Assembly (NCBI GenBank): GCA_948435975.1 | Contig: CAOJHG010000153.1 | Coordinates: 1-5,946, forward strand | DNA: 5,946 bases | Direction: 5' to 3' | Source of the DNA: an uncultured Oscillibacter sp. | Lineage (GTDB): Bacteria; Bacillota; Clostridia; Oscillospirales; Oscillospiraceae | In this document: one piece after another, positions 5,558-5,946 of the stretch | How the letters are laid out: the number at the start of each line of letters is the position of its first letter | Numbering within the stretch: the stretch's first letter is position 1 | Position numbers and translations under genes: made by a program | Notes under the pieces: model-generated | What the model saw: the letters and a program-made list of their open reading frames with translations, nothing else | Database searches by the model: none | What the model was told of the DNA's origin: nothing

Positions 5558-5946
5558 CACCCCCTAAATTCTCATAATCCCGCCAGAACGACGGGTAGGA
5601 TTTCCTCACCGCCTCCGCCCCCAGGATGGTCACGGGCTTCTCGCAGCGGGTGGCGGCAATCGCGGCGGCCATAACGATGCGGTGATCGTTGGCCCCATCC
5701 ACGGTGCCGCCCCGGAGAGATTCGACCCCATGAACGGTAAGGCTGTCCCCGCCCTCGTCGGCAAGGCCCCCCAGGTCCAGCAGCATATCCCGGACAGTGG
5801 CAAGGCGGTCGCTTTCCTTCAGACGGAGGCGGGCGGCGTTCCGGAAAACGGTGGTTCCCCGCCGCACCGCCGCCATGACTGCCAGAGGCGGAAGCAGGTC
5901 CGGACAGCCGCTGACGTCGATGGAGGCGACCCCTGGGGCGGACCGC
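5541..5946 (-). CDS. aroA: 3-phosphoshikimate 1-carboxyvinyltransferase (EPSP synthase), C-terminal part
   Basis: The gene enters from the right edge; 134 C-terminal residues of a protein usually about 420-440 long are present, ending at TGA 5541-5543. EPSP synthase transfers enolpyruvate from phosphoenolpyruvate to shikimate 3-phosphate. Visible signatures: IDVSGCPDLLPPLAV (Asp of the CPD motif is the catalytic Asp equivalent of E. coli Asp313), RLRLKESDRLATV with the Arg of ESDRL, NDHRIVMA with its PEP-binding Arg, and the closing GAEAVRKSYPSFWRDYENLGG. The Met at 5876 is internal, because the frame continues with family-typical residues to the window edge. The stop overlaps the start of aroC, so translation of the two is probably coupled. 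Confidence 0.95.
   Translation of the reverse strand, partial: RSAPGVASIDVSGCPDLLPPLAVMAAVRRGTTVFRNAARLRLKESDRLATVRDMLLDLGGLADEGGDSLTVHGVESLRGGTVDGANDHRIVMAAAIAATRCEKPVTILGAEAVRKSYPSFWRDYENLGGDVLVV
5560..5565 (-). promoter_or_regulatory. Ribosome binding site of aroC, spaced for a TTG start
   Basis: AGGGGG on the - strand, running into GTGATG. It is only 2 bases from ATG 5557 and overlaps GTG 5560, but is 8 bases from the in-frame TTG at 5551, a normal spacing. Confidence 0.5.

Overview
The window looks like chromosomal core DNA from a GC-rich, low-branching clostridial anaerobe, most plausibly the Oscillospiraceae/Flavonifractor-Oscillibacter-Lawsonibacter type. This rests on strong purine-rich Shine-Dalgarno sites, high GC in third codon positions, the protein variants seen (clostridial-type prephenate dehydratase and chorismate synthase) and tight gene packing. 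The assignment is by inspection only. I see no insertion sequence, phage gene, CRISPR array, tRNA or rRNA.

Left part (1-1564, + strand): the 3' end of a gene of uncertain function that enters from outside the window; a membrane-anchored zinc N-acetylmuramoyl-L-alanine amidase (578-1285); a 111-base non-coding stretch with AT-rich repeats and nested inverted repeats; and an unrecognised 55-residue small protein (1397-1564) with its own good ribosome binding site.

Junction (1565-1625): one hairpin flanked by A and T runs lies between two convergent gene ends and can act as a terminator in both directions.

Right part (1626-5946, - strand): a compact aromatic amino acid operon, read from right to left as aroA (partial) - aroC - pheA (chorismate mutase/prephenate dehydratase) - aroE-aroK fusion - aroQ. 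Neighbouring genes overlap by 11-17 bases or are 3 bases apart, so they are probably co-transcribed and translationally coupled. Together they encode 3-dehydroquinate dehydratase, shikimate dehydrogenase, shikimate kinase, EPSP synthase, chorismate synthase, and the two steps from chorismate to phenylpyruvate. The first two shikimate-pathway steps (DAHP synthase, dehydroquinate synthase) and the operon promoter are not in the window and would be expected upstream, beyond base 5946.

The content is mostly ordinary housekeeping. The points most worth a second look are the aroE-aroK fusion, whose junction is one base change away from a stop codon directly followed by the usual kinase start Met; an Arg-to-Cys change in the phenylalanine-sensing ESRP motif of the P-protein; the structured leader plus small ORF after the amidase; and a probable TTG start of aroC. 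I found no convincing previously undescribed system.
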